Source: Chryseobacterium sp. SN22 (GTDB taxonomy: Bacteria; Bacteroidota; Bacteroidia; Flavobacteriales; Weeksellaceae). Taken from it: 64,000 nt of DNA. The position numbers and the translations under genes were made by a program. Numbering within the stretch: the first letter of the stretch is position 1; every line of letters begins with the position of its first letter. Below are positions 17,101-24,979 of this stretch, piece by piece. A model generated the notes under the pieces. It was not told the DNA's origin and made no database searches. It saw only the letters and a program-made list of their open reading frames with translations. The DNA lies in NCBI RefSeq assembly GCF_008329705.1, contig NZ_VTSX01000023.1, positions 21,720 to 85,719 on the forward strand. The letters run 5' to 3'.

Positions 17101-17586
17101 ATGAAAAACTTTGTTAAAGGCATGAGCCTTGTTGTAGCATTTTCAACTATGAGTTTTATGAATGCACAAGATCATCACAAAAAGCATGTGAGAGTTAAAG
17201 TAGAAGAAACCACGGAATCCATTCCAGCCATCAGGCTCATCAATAAGCCCGACGGTACCTGCACTTTTGAAAAAGGGAAGATCCCGACACTGAAACACAT
17301 GAACACCAGTACGTTCTGGATGAGCAATAAGACCGAGGAATGGGAAAAAAATGCCCATCCTGCACCAAGAAGGCAATACGTAATTACCATCAAAGGAAAC
17401 ATCAGATTCAAAGTAACCGACGGATCCACTTTTATGATCAAACCGGGAACGGTACTGCTGGCAGAAGACCTGAAAGGAAAAGGCCACAGCTGGGATATGG
17501 TAAAAAGCAAAGTCTGGGAAAGGCTTTACATCCCGATTGCAGAAGATGCGGACGATCTTTTTATTGCAGACAAAGATTCCGACTAA
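17101..17586 (+). CDS. Exported cupin-like protein
   Basis: The 161-aa product has a signal peptide (MKNFVKGMSLVVAFSTMSFMNA). The mature part contains the cupin-like strands HPAPRRQYVITIKGNIRFKV and GSTFMIKPGTVLLAEDLKGKGH, matching the glycine/proline turns of a one-domain cupin. Possible metal ligands are His near HPAP and GKGH, but the full HxHx3-4E motif is not present. It ends a likely three-gene unit with the porin and Dabb protein, followed by a strong terminator. The substrate is unknown. Confidence 0.65.
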   Translation: MKNFVKGMSLVVAFSTMSFMNAQDHHKKHVRVKVEETTESIPAIRLINKPDGTCTFEKGKIPTLKHMNTSTFWMSNKTEEWEKNAHPAPRRQYVITIKGNIRFKVTDGSTFMIKPGTVLLAEDLKGKGHSWDMVKSKVWERLYIPIAEDADDLFIADKDSD

Positions 17587-17628
17587 TTCAACATCATCAT
17601 ATGGTGTTTATATAAATTCGTACAGTGA

Positions 17629-17653
17629 AAAAGCAGCCGAAAGGCTGCTTTTT
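17629..17653 (+). terminator. Rho-independent terminator
   Basis: AAGCAGCC/GGCTGCTT with a GAAA loop and a following T-run closes the porin-Dabb-cupin unit. Confidence 0.88.
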
Positions 17654-17701
17654 ACGTGATCCAAAATGTATTTCTTCTTTTTCTAAGCGCTGAATTTTTC
17701 A

Positions 17702-17866
17702 AACGCAAAGTTTTTACTTTCCCAATGTATAAGATAAGGAAGTTAAGAAAAGATCAGCAAGCTGATCTGATGAAGTGTGAGCATGACCCATCCGCTTCAT
17801 CGGCAGCTTTGCGGCTCCACTTTGCTCCCTTTAGAAATAAAAAGAGCAATCATCAGGCTTTGCGTT
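17702..17866. repeat. 165-bp element bounded by AACGCAAAG inverted repeats
   Basis: AACGCAAAG (17702-17710) and CTTTGCGTT (17858-17866) are perfect inverted ends. An inner perfect dyad AGATCAGC/GCTGATCT lies at 17751-17768. This looks like a small non-coding mobile or relic element; I recall similar ends in Chryseobacterium intergenic DNA. Confidence 0.45.
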
Positions 17867-17969
17867 AATTTTATTCACAAGTTTAATAATTAGTGTACTG
17901 ATGCTTGTATAATCGTACAATGGAAATGATATTCAATTTGTTCTAGGATCCGGAAGCATAATGCTGTAA

Positions 17970-18003
17970 ATAAAACTTCCGGCGTCCTGCTTCCCTCTTC
18001 CAG
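17970..18003 (-). repeat. GGAAG-type intergenic repeat, copy 2
   Basis: On the minus strand it reads ggctggaagagggaagcagg, then acgccggaag. It resembles the copies at 4205, 48295 and 48567. Confidence 0.5.
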
Positions 18004-18013
18004 CCTATCAAAA

Positions 18014-19255
18014 TTACTGGAACTTCTTAAAAATCAAAGTAGCATTGTGGCCTCCGAATCCGAAAGCATTGCTTAAAGCATAATTGATATTCTTTTCTTT
18101 TGCCTCCCCAAAAACAATATTCAGGTCCTTCGGAATATTCTCATCAATCCTGTGAAGGTTAATGGTCGGCGGAATGATTCCGTTCTCAATGGCTTTGATC
18201 GACAAAATGGCTTCTGCTGCTCCGGCAGCCCCCAGCAAATGGCCGGTCATGGATTTAGTGGCACTGATGTCCAGGTTCGTGCTCCCTTTAAACAGTCTGT
18301 TGATTCCATTCAGCTCTACAAGGTCACCCATTGGGGTGGAAGTAGCATGCGGATTGATATAATCGATGTCTTCCGTATTGATGCCTGCTTCATTTAATGC
18401 CAGCTGCATCGCTTTGATGGCGCCCGTTCCTTCAGGATGAGGTGCCGTCATGTGATAAGCATCGGCGGTCATCGCAGCTCCCGCAAGTTCCGCATAGATT
18501 TTTGCGCCTCTGGCTTTGGCATGTTCATATTCTTCTAAGATTAGAGCGCCTGCCCCTTCTCCCATTACAAATCCGTCCCGGTCCGCATCATAGGGACGAC
18601 TGGCAGTAGCAAAATTGTCATTCCGGGTAGACATGGCTTTCATAATAGAGAAGCCTCCGATCGATGCAGGCGTGATGGCCGCTTCGGATCCGCCGCTTAC
18701 GATCGCCTTGGCTTTGCCGAGCCTGATGTAGTTGAAAGCATCCATCAGTGCCGTATTTCCTGTAGCGCACGCCGAAATGGTCGTATAATTAATGCCCTGA
18801 AGGCCAAATTTCATCGAGATCATTCCCGAAGCCATATTGGCAATGAATTTGGGAACAAAAAAAGGATTGAATCGCGGAGTACCGTCTCCTTTGGTGAATT
18901 CCATCACCTCGCTTTCGAAGGTCCACATTCCGCCCTGTCCAGTTCCCCAGATCACGCCGGTATCGAAGGGATCCATCTTTTCAAGCTCAAGACCGGAATC
19001 CTTCAACGCTTCAGCAGCAGAATACATGGCGTATTGGGAGAAAAGGTCGCTTCTTTTGATTTCATGATGGGTTAGATAGGCCTTCGGGTCAAAATTTTTA
19101 ACCTCACAGGCAAAATGGACTTTAAATTTTTCAGTATCAAAATGGGTGATTTTTCCGGCACCGCTGATTCCGTTGATGCTGTTCTGCCAGAATTCTCCGA
19201 CATTATTTCCTAAAGGCGTCACTGCGCCAAGACCTGTAATAACAACTCTTTTCAT
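18014..19255 (-). CDS. fabF: Beta-ketoacyl-ACP synthase II-type condensing enzyme
   Basis: This enzyme condenses malonyl-ACP with an acyl-ACP during fatty acid elongation. The 413-aa length equals that of FabF. The nucleophile Cys is at about 163 in TTISACATGN, and the two histidines lie in NPHATSTPMGD and KSMTGHLLGAAGA. The glycine-rich C-terminal loop is SNAFGFGGHNATLIF. It directly abuts a thioesterase gene and belongs to a TetR-controlled unit rather than lying beside acpP. It may therefore be an accessory KAS II for membrane or other lipid adjustment, not the only housekeeping FabF. That last point is inference. Confidence 0.92.
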   Translation of the reverse strand: MKRVVITGLGAVTPLGNNVGEFWQNSINGISGAGKITHFDTEKFKVHFACEVKNFDPKAYLTHHEIKRSDLFSQYAMYSAAEALKDSGLELEKMDPFDTGVIWGTGQGGMWTFESEVMEFTKGDGTPRFNPFFVPKFIANMASGMISMKFGLQGINYTTISACATGNTALMDAFNYIRLGKAKAIVSGGSEAAITPASIGGFSIMKAMSTRNDNFATASRPYDADRDGFVMGEGAGALILEEYEHAKARGAKIYAELAGAAMTADAYHMTAPHPEGTGAIKAMQLALNEAGINTEDIDYINPHATSTPMGDLVELNGINRLFKGSTNLDISATKSMTGHLLGAAGAAEAILSIKAIENGIIPPTINLHRIDENIPKDLNIVFGEAKEKNINYALSNAFGFGGHNATLIFKKFQ

Positions 19256-19681
19256 TTAATTGCTGATTTTGAATAAATTAGAGGTTCCTCTGGCAATCAG
19301 GCGGGTTTTATCCGCATTCCAGATTTCGCATTGTGCGTTTACAAATTGCTTTCCTCTTTTAATGATTTTTGTTTTGGCTATAATAGGATCGTTTTCTTTA
19401 GCGGTTGAAAAATAATCAATGCTGTTATTGATGGTAACAATAAAAGTTTCCTCGTTCAGGGAGAACATTGTAGCTCCGATAATGTCATCCATGATCGCAG
19501 CGGTAACGCCTCCGTGAAGATTGCCCATCGGGTTCAGCCATTCCTGCCTTACGGTATACTGAAATTCAATCTGCCCTTCTTCCACAGACAATACCACCGG
19601 ATTCAGCCATCGCATAAACGGGGAAGGGGAGGCCGTGAATTCTTTTCCGGTAAAGCTTTTCAGGACTGCTAATTTATCCAT
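19256..19681 (-). CDS. PaaI-type hotdog-fold thioesterase
   Basis: The 141-aa protein has the hotdog signature GNLHGGVTAAIMDDIIGATMF. The HGG loop and the following Asp are the usual active-site elements of PaaI-type acyl-CoA thioesterases. Later strands (TIDYFSTAK region, KIIKRGKQFVNAQCEIW) fit the same fold. It is cytoplasmic and probably hydrolyses an acyl-CoA or acyl-ACP. The stop codon is immediately followed by the fabF start with no spacing, and the TetR gene ends 7 bp upstream, so the three are one operon. Confidence 0.82.
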   Translation of the reverse strand: MDKLAVLKSFTGKEFTASPSPFMRWLNPVVLSVEEGQIEFQYTVRQEWLNPMGNLHGGVTAAIMDDIIGATMFSLNEETFIVTINNSIDYFSTAKENDPIIAKTKIIKRGKQFVNAQCEIWNADKTRLIARGTSNLFKISN

Positions 19682-19688
19682 ATTATAT

Positions 19689-20309
19689 TTAATTTTTATT
19701 TTTTTCTGAAGATGCCGTTACCAATTCGGTATCAATGATTTTGAGGATACGATCCAGCGCAAGGTTCAGGAACTTCTCATCACCTGTGGTTTTGGATAAT
19801 AAAATTCCGCCTTCGATCATCATGACAAACAAGGAGGCATATTCTTCGGCATCCGGTTTTTCATTCAGCGCTCCGGCTTTCTGGCCCTGGGTGATGACTT
19901 CCGAGATTTTGGCCATCCATTCCTCAAAGGATTTTTTTACCTGGTCTTTCAGATCCGGAAATGTATCGTCTGCTTCTGTTGCCGCATTCATCAGTGGGCA
20001 GCCACCATTTAAAAATACGGAATGCCAGTTTTTTCTGTAAAAAGCAACAAGAGCATACAGTTTATCAACGGCAGTCGGAAACCTGTCACTGAAGGCAAGG
20101 ACCATATTTGCTTTCAACGAACCGGCGTTATACCGGTAGGCTTCAAGGGCCAGCTGATCTTTATTTTGAAAATTGCCGTAGATACTGCCTTTCGTTAATC
20201 CGGTCGCTTCGGAAATGTCAGATAAAGACGTGGAAGTATAACCTTTCGTATTGAACAAAGAAGCTGTTTTCTCAATAATGAATTGTTTTGTCTTTTCCGC
20301 TTTTGACAT
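19689..20309 (-). CDS. TetR/AcrR-family transcriptional regulator
   Basis: The 206-aa protein has an N-terminal helix-turn-helix (TSLSDISEATGLTKGSIYGNFQNKDQLALEAY) and an all-helical C-terminal ligand domain of the TetR_C type (FLNGGCPLMNAATEADDTFPDLKDQVKKSF). A 22-bp perfect palindrome lies in its own promoter between the -7 and -33 regions, so autorepression is very likely. It controls itself together with the downstream thioesterase and FabF. The inducing ligand is unknown but an acyl compound or xenobiotic is plausible. YcdC- and AefR-like families are alternatives. Confidence 0.9.
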   Translation of the reverse strand: MSKAEKTKQFIIEKTASLFNTKGYTSTSLSDISEATGLTKGSIYGNFQNKDQLALEAYRYNAGSLKANMVLAFSDRFPTAVDKLYALVAFYRKNWHSVFLNGGCPLMNAATEADDTFPDLKDQVKKSFEEWMAKISEVITQGQKAGALNEKPDAEEYASLFVMMIEGGILLSKTTGDEKFLNLALDRILKIIDTELVTASSEKNKN

Positions 20310-20326
20310 AAGGCTGAATGAGAGTA

Positions 20327-20334
20327 CAAATATA
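20327..20334 (-). promoter_or_regulatory. -7 element of the TetR-thioesterase-fabF operon
   Basis: On the minus strand TATATTTG fits TAnnTTTG, 17 bp before the TetR start codon. The operator palindrome begins only 3 bp upstream of it. Confidence 0.55.
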
Positions 20335-20337
20335 TAA

Positions 20338-20359
20338 AAATATACCGATCGGTATATTT
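20338..20359. promoter_or_regulatory. Perfect 22-bp palindromic operator, likely bound by the adjacent TetR regulator
   Basis: The core is ATATACCGATCGGTATAT, extended by two perfect base pairs on each side. It fills the spacer between the promoter elements of the operon, a position where a bound dimer would block polymerase. Confidence 0.8.
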
Positions 20360-20408
20360 ATTCTGATTAAATTTTTATACTGAATGAGACGGGCTAGTTT
20401 TTTAAAAA

Positions 20409-20433
20409 GGAAAAACGGGCCGAAAGCCCGTTT
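20409..20433 (-). terminator. Terminator after osmC
   Basis: AAACGGGC/GCCCGTTT around a 5-base loop is followed on the minus strand by a T-rich stretch. It insulates the TetR operon from osmC. Confidence 0.8.
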
Positions 20434-20480
20434 CATTGATATCAGGTTAAGATTTACAGGATAAATCTCTTTGATCATAT

Positions 20481-20900
20481 TTAATTGGTCAAAGTCGCCT
20501 GCAGGGTAATTTCAAAGTTGAACGCGGCACTTACCGGACATCCTTCTTCTGCAATTTTAGCATATTTCTGGAATTCTTCTTCAGAAATTCCCGGAACTTT
20601 TGCCGTTAAAGTAAGCTCGGATTTTGTAATTTTTCCGATACTCGGGTCTAAGGTGATCACGGATTTGGTTGTTAATTCCTCAGGAGTAAAACCTGCCTGT
20701 GAAAGCTCTGCACTAAGTTTCATGGTGAAACATCCTGCATGCGCTGCTGCCAGCAGTTCTTCCGGGTTCGTCCCCACGCCTTCTTCAAAGCGGCTGTTGA
20801 AAGAGTACTGGGTCTGGTTTAAAGTAGTGCTCTGTGTTGTTAAATGTCCTTTTCCTTCTTTGACGGTACCGTTCCAAACGGCTGTTGCGTTACGTTTCAT
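20481..20900 (-). CDS. osmC: OsmC/Ohr-family peroxide reductase
   Basis: OsmC-type enzymes reduce organic hydroperoxides through two redox cysteines. The 139-aa protein has AAAHAGCFTMKLSAEL with the peroxidatic Cys and EEGCPVSAAFN with the resolving Cys; the start MKRNATAVWNGTVKEGKG is also typical of OsmC. It is cytoplasmic. A -7 element lies 45 bp upstream and a terminator follows. The neighbouring AraC regulator is transcribed in the same direction but separately. Confidence 0.93.
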   Translation of the reverse strand: MKRNATAVWNGTVKEGKGHLTTQSTTLNQTQYSFNSRFEEGVGTNPEELLAAAHAGCFTMKLSAELSQAGFTPEELTTKSVITLDPSIGKITKSELTLTAKVPGISEEEFQKYAKIAEEGCPVSAAFNFEITLQATLTN

Positions 20901-20944
20901 ATTATTTTTAATTTATTATTGTTAACTGTGTTGTTTTGACAGGA

Positions 20945-20952
20945 CAAAGGTA
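20945..20952 (-). promoter_or_regulatory. -7 promoter element of osmC
   Basis: TACCTTTG on the minus strand, 44 bp before the start codon; fits TAnnTTTG. Confidence 0.45.
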
Positions 20953-20988
20953 TAGCAGATATTATTCCGAAGCGTTAGATAAAAAGAA

Positions 20989-21846
20989 CTAAATCTTGTA
21001 CTTTTTTCCCAAAATATAACTTTTCCTGAATTGAGCAGGTGTATTTCCGGTTTTATTGGTAAATAGACGGTTGAAATAGGCCGGATCTTCATACCCTAGA
21101 TCGTAGGCAATCTCTTTCACAGCCTTATCTGTGTAAAACAAGAGTCTTTTGGCTTCCAGTAAAATGCGGTTGATAATAAACTGGTTCGGGGATTCCAGTT
21201 TTAAGTTTTTAAACTTATGAGTCAAGGTTTTAGGAGCAACATGAAGAAGCTCCGCATATTCTGCAACATGATGCTTTTCCCGGAAATGGATTTCCAGCAG
21301 CCGGCTGAAATCCCTGAAAATATCCAGTTCGTTTCCCGGAATTTTGATGTCATCGTTATCCAGGTTCTGTTTCTTCCATTTCCGGGTGGCACGGATGATG
21401 ATCTGCTTTACATAAGTCCGGATCATTTCCTCAGCCGAAGAATCTTTACCCTCGAGTTCTTCTTTGATATATTGAAATAAATTTTTAATTACTGAATCTT
21501 CTGCGTCATCAAGCTCCACAAAAGGAATTTCAAAAACATTATGGAACAGCAGACCGTCACAGGCCACTTCTTTATCATGGATCTGGATGCAGTAGAAATC
21601 ACGGTTGTAATAAATCAGACGGGATACCCCTGATGCTTTTTCAACCTGCAGATGCTGGTTGGTCAGAAAAAATAAGGCCGGCTTTTCAATGCTGTATTGC
21701 TTAAAGTCTACTGTCAGTTCATATCCTGCCGGAACATAGAAAATTCTGATTTCAGAAATATATCTTGCCTCAGTAAAGGTTTGCAGATTCTCTTCAGAAA
21801 AGATTTCAAAACCTAGTTTTTTGTATTGGTCTTCAAAAATAAGCAT
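20989..21846 (-). CDS. AraC-family transcriptional regulator
   Basis: The 285-aa protein has a C-terminal pair of helix-turn-helix motifs: HVAEYAELLHVAPKTLTHKFK and KEIAYDLGYEDPAYFNRLFTNKTGNTPAQFRK, the second being the AraC signature. The N-terminal 150 residues look like a cupin-type ligand-binding domain (FYVPAGYELTVDFKQYSIEKPALFFLTNQ). It ends 88 bp before the osmC start and might respond to a small molecule. Its targets are not evident; osmC or the upstream region are candidates only by position. Confidence 0.87.
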   Translation of the reverse strand: MLIFEDQYKKLGFEIFSEENLQTFTEARYISEIRIFYVPAGYELTVDFKQYSIEKPALFFLTNQHLQVEKASGVSRLIYYNRDFYCIQIHDKEVACDGLLFHNVFEIPFVELDDAEDSVIKNLFQYIKEELEGKDSSAEEMIRTYVKQIIIRATRKWKKQNLDNDDIKIPGNELDIFRDFSRLLEIHFREKHHVAEYAELLHVAPKTLTHKFKNLKLESPNQFIINRILLEAKRLLFYTDKAVKEIAYDLGYEDPAYFNRLFTNKTGNTPAQFRKSYILGKKYKI

Positions 21847-21877
21847 CTTCAGTGATGGATTTCTTTAGGGAAAGATA

Positions 21878-21919
21878 CAAAAAAGCATGGCTTAAATTAA
21901 ACGCTTTTTAGGCCATGCT
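21878..21919 (-). terminator. Long-stem terminator
   Basis: On the minus strand AGCATGGC pairs with GCCATGCT, extended inward by TAAA/TTTA after one mismatch, and is followed by TTTTTT. It would end readthrough from the TonB receptor region before the AraC gene. Confidence 0.7.
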
Positions 21920-22030
21920 GAATGTTTTTTAACATGCTAAGTATAATATTCAATATCAATAGAAATGGTCTTTAGCCCCGTCACCATATGGCGGATAATG
22001 AGCGGCTTTAACCGAAATATATGGTTCGTT

Positions 22031-22080
22031 TTGGCTAAAGCCAAGCTGGAATTACAATTTTCATGTCGGGCTAAAGCCCG
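22031..22080. repeat. Double hairpin repeat TTGGCTAAAGCCAA / CGGGCTAAAGCCCG
   Basis: Two perfect 5-bp stems share the loop CTAAAG core and are 22 bp apart. I recall this pair as a dispersed repeat in Chryseobacterium intergenic regions. Only one unit is in the window. Confidence 0.5.
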
Positions 22081-22194
22081 ATGCAATTGATGAAATATGA
22101 TAAATTAAATTTCAGCCAGCTCATCTTATTTCAGCTCAAGTTCATGTTAAATTAATTGTAATTCGACCAGAGGCTACTCTGTTCAAAATCAACC

Positions 22195-24870
22195 CTAAAA
22201 ACTCACATCCAGCCCCACATAAAAATTCGCTTTCATAACCGGAGCGTAGACCATTCCGCCGTCGAAATAATTTCCGAAAGGATTCTTCACATCCACGATT
22301 GCGTTTTTCTGGTAATACGAGGTAAGGTTTTCGCCACCGGCATAAACCCTGATTTTTTTATTGAAGTTCTTTGAAACCTGGGCATTCAGAACCGCATAGG
22401 ATCCGGAGTACGCCGGAAGCCGGAATGCAGCAGGATTGGAGTACGTATCTGGCAGCCTCTGTTTTCCGACAGCATTCAGGGTGGTATCGAAACTCCAGAA
22501 TCCGCCCTTGCTGTTTTTATTGGTTGCATAGGCTAAATTCACAAACCCTCTGTGTTTCGCCATGAAAGGAACTTCTCTTCTTCCGCTCAGGTAATCGGCC
22601 TGAACATCGTAATATTTGTAAGCCAAGCGGACCTTAAAATTCTTAAACGGCATAAAATCCCACTGCGTCTGGAATGAATTGGCAAATGATTTTCCTTCCA
22701 GGTTATAAAAGACCAGCTGCTGAGGGGAACGGTCCGGATCCACCATCACCTGATCCTGAAAATCGGTCCTGAAAAAATCGGCCACAACGGTTGATTTCCT
22801 TCCGAAGATTTTAAACTCCTGCTGCAGGCTGGCTCCGTAGTTCCAGGCGATTTCAGGTTTAAGGCCGTAGATGTTCCCGCCGTTCCCCAGGATCTGAATG
22901 CTTCTGTTAGAGGCAAAATACTGCTGGCTTTCCGCGAAAACATTGGCTGTTCTGAAACCTCTGCCCGCAGAAAGTCTCAGGATGGTCTGCGGCGTAAAAT
23001 CATATTTGAAATTCAGTCTTGGAGTAAGCTGCGTTCCTGCCAGATTGTGGAAATCCACCCGTGCACCGGCGACCAAAGTATATTTCAGTCCGGTTAAGGT
23101 ATATTCCGCAAAGGCTCCGGGAACGATTTCATTTCTTTTGAAGTTCCCCGTTAAATAGGTTTCGTCATAGCCGTCATACATAAAGCTTGCCCCGGCTTTA
23201 TATTTATGGTTGGTATTTCCTAAAATACTTTCAAAAATAAGATTTGAATAATACGTCTGCTGCTTTCCGGAGTAATTTCTCAATCCGAAGAAGCTGTCCT
23301 GCTGATGATAGGTATACTGGTTCATCCAACCTAAGCTCTGGTACGGCTTTCCTTTGAAAACATAGCCGGTTTTATTCCATACCTGGAATCTGGAAATATC
23401 AATGCCAACGCCATAGAGCGACTGTTTTTCCTGCGGGATTTTTTTATCGAAGCCGATCTGTCCGGAAGTCCTCTCATCCTTAATGAAATTGATCCCGAAA
23501 TGTGAACCGAGTCCCGATTTTTCAAGATCATTGTAATTGAGCAAATAAGCGGCATTCAGCTGGGTTCCTTTCGGCCGGTCCAGAAAACCGTCGTCATTCA
23601 TATCCGTATCACCGAAGGTACCGTTTCCGTGAAGCAGGAAAGTCTGTGACCATTTTTCATTGATCGGCGAAACGCTAGTGATATTGGCTTCGGTTCTTCC
23701 GTTGAAATCGGCGAACAGGTTTAATGAAGTTTCGGGCTCTTTGGCATTTTTCAGCAGTTCGGTATTGATCTGTCCGGTAATGCTTTCATAGCCGTTGGTT
23801 ACCGTACTGCCGCCTTTGGTAAGCTGAATGCTTTCAATCCACCGTCCCGGGATGAAATTCAGTCCGTACGCGGAAGCCAGTCCGCGGATTTCAGGCAGCA
23901 GTTCTTTCGTTAAACTGGTGTATTTTTGGTCTAACCCCAGCATTTTCAGCTGCTTGGTTCCCGTTACCGCATTGCTGAAAGATACGTCTACCGTAGCGTT
24001 GGTTTCAAAGCTTTCGGATAAATTACAGCAGGCGGCTTTCAATAATTCTTTTTTATCAATATTAAAAACCAGTCCGGCTTCTTTCTTCTGTAATGAAGTC
24101 GAGGCTTTCGACCCTGTTATTGTTACGCCTTCAATGGCTTTTCCGGCAGAACGTTCAGCATTGGAAACAGTATGCTCCAAGTGTTCCTGTGCTTCAGCTT
24201 CTTCTGAATGAACTTTCGGATTGGCTTCCCCAAAAGGGATTGCCCGGTCATAAAGACAGCAGGAGGGAAGGTTTTTATAGATATTGTCGTTGGATCTGTA
24301 CTTTTCGTTATCGTGACCGACCTCTGCTATTTTCTTTAAAATCTTATCGGATGAAGTTTTAGCCAAATCAAAATTTAGGGCTACGGTCTGGGTTTCCGCA
24401 TTCCATTCGGCAGCATCGGCACCGGCCTCTTTAGCTGCCTTTTCAATCCTGGCCTTGCAGGATTCGCAGTTGCCTTTTACGTAAAATTCGTTTTCCTTTT
24501 TTACAGGATAATCGGGCTTTTCTGTAGTTACAATCTGTGCACTCCGCTCATAATGGCAGCAGCCGGGAAGAGCCTGATAACTGCTTTCAGAAGCTTTGAA
24601 TTTTTCATTGTCATGGCCGGCATCAGCTACTTCTTTTAAGATCCCGTCTGCAGAAACGGCATTATCGGTTTCTATGGTTAACGTCTGAAGGTCTACGGAA
24701 TAAACCGCTGTTTTAGCCCCTGCTTTTTTGGCGGCGCTTTCAATCCTTTCTTTACACATATTGCAGTTCCCTTTTACCATAAAACTGTTTTTTGAAAGAC
24801 TTTGGGCAGATATAAAGGAGGCAGATACTAAGAATATACCAAGAATAATCCTGGAAATATATAATTTCAT
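22195..24870 (-). CDS. TonB-dependent receptor with two N-terminal heavy-metal-associated domains
   Basis: The 891-aa protein has a signal peptide (about 1-23). Two HMA-like domains follow, each with CxxC (36/39 in GNCNMCK and 135/138 in GNCESCK), a GHDNEK tail (85 and 185) and an LPxCC motif (101-105 and 201-205); the unit is a 100-residue duplication. From about 250 onward come the plug (ATVDVSF, SIQLTKGGSTVTNGYESITGQINTE) and a TonB-type beta-barrel ending in FYVGLDVSF. The usual carboxypeptidase-like domain is absent. HMA domains bind soft metals such as copper, so the receptor probably handles copper or a copper complex at the outer membrane. It is the last gene of a same-strand metal-related block. 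Confidence 0.85.
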   Translation of the reverse strand: MKLYISRIILGIFLVSASFISAQSLSKNSFMVKGNCNMCKERIESAAKKAGAKTAVYSVDLQTLTIETDNAVSADGILKEVADAGHDNEKFKASESSYQALPGCCHYERSAQIVTTEKPDYPVKKENEFYVKGNCESCKARIEKAAKEAGADAAEWNAETQTVALNFDLAKTSSDKILKKIAEVGHDNEKYRSNDNIYKNLPSCCLYDRAIPFGEANPKVHSEEAEAQEHLEHTVSNAERSAGKAIEGVTITGSKASTSLQKKEAGLVFNIDKKELLKAACCNLSESFETNATVDVSFSNAVTGTKQLKMLGLDQKYTSLTKELLPEIRGLASAYGLNFIPGRWIESIQLTKGGSTVTNGYESITGQINTELLKNAKEPETSLNLFADFNGRTEANITSVSPINEKWSQTFLLHGNGTFGDTDMNDDGFLDRPKGTQLNAAYLLNYNDLEKSGLGSHFGINFIKDERTSGQIGFDKKIPQEKQSLYGVGIDISRFQVWNKTGYVFKGKPYQSLGWMNQYTYHQQDSFFGLRNYSGKQQTYYSNLIFESILGNTNHKYKAGASFMYDGYDETYLTGNFKRNEIVPGAFAEYTLTGLKYTLVAGARVDFHNLAGTQLTPRLNFKYDFTPQTILRLSAGRGFRTANVFAESQQYFASNRSIQILGNGGNIYGLKPEIAWNYGASLQQEFKIFGRKSTVVADFFRTDFQDQVMVDPDRSPQQLVFYNLEGKSFANSFQTQWDFMPFKNFKVRLAYKYYDVQADYLSGRREVPFMAKHRGFVNLAYATNKNSKGGFWSFDTTLNAVGKQRLPDTYSNPAAFRLPAYSGSYAVLNAQVSKNFNKKIRVYAGGENLTSYYQKNAIVDVKNPFGNYFDGGMVYAPVMKANFYVGLDVSF

Positions 24871-24979
24871 GGGTTTAAAAAATTTAGGTTAAATTAAATT
24901 TAATGCAGCAGTATAGCAATTTAATCATCTGATAATCATTGATAAATTGCTAACGTGATGCGTTATTGAATTTGTTTAA

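Larger units (their letters stand above)
17654..18013. other. Intergenic region with no gene; repeat-derived
   Basis: About 360 bp between the terminator and fabF. A 70-codon reading frame on the plus strand (17656-17868) has no family resemblance and overlaps repeat structure, so I do not call it a gene. The region holds the inverted-repeat element at 17702-17866 and a degenerate GGAAG copy near 17970-18003. Confidence 0.55.
21847..22194. other. Intergenic region with a terminator and a GGCTAAAGCC hairpin repeat
   Basis: No gene is seen in these 348 bp. They hold the terminator at 21878-21919 and a two-hairpin repeat at 22031-22080. The rest (for example around 21960 and 22090) resembles degenerate copies of intergenic repeats. 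Confidence 0.55.

Noticed and set aside
17656..17868. A 70-codon plus-strand reading frame after the cupin-like gene
   Set aside because: It overlaps an inverted-repeat element, has no recognisable domain and no ribosome binding site or promoter, so it is taken as chance.
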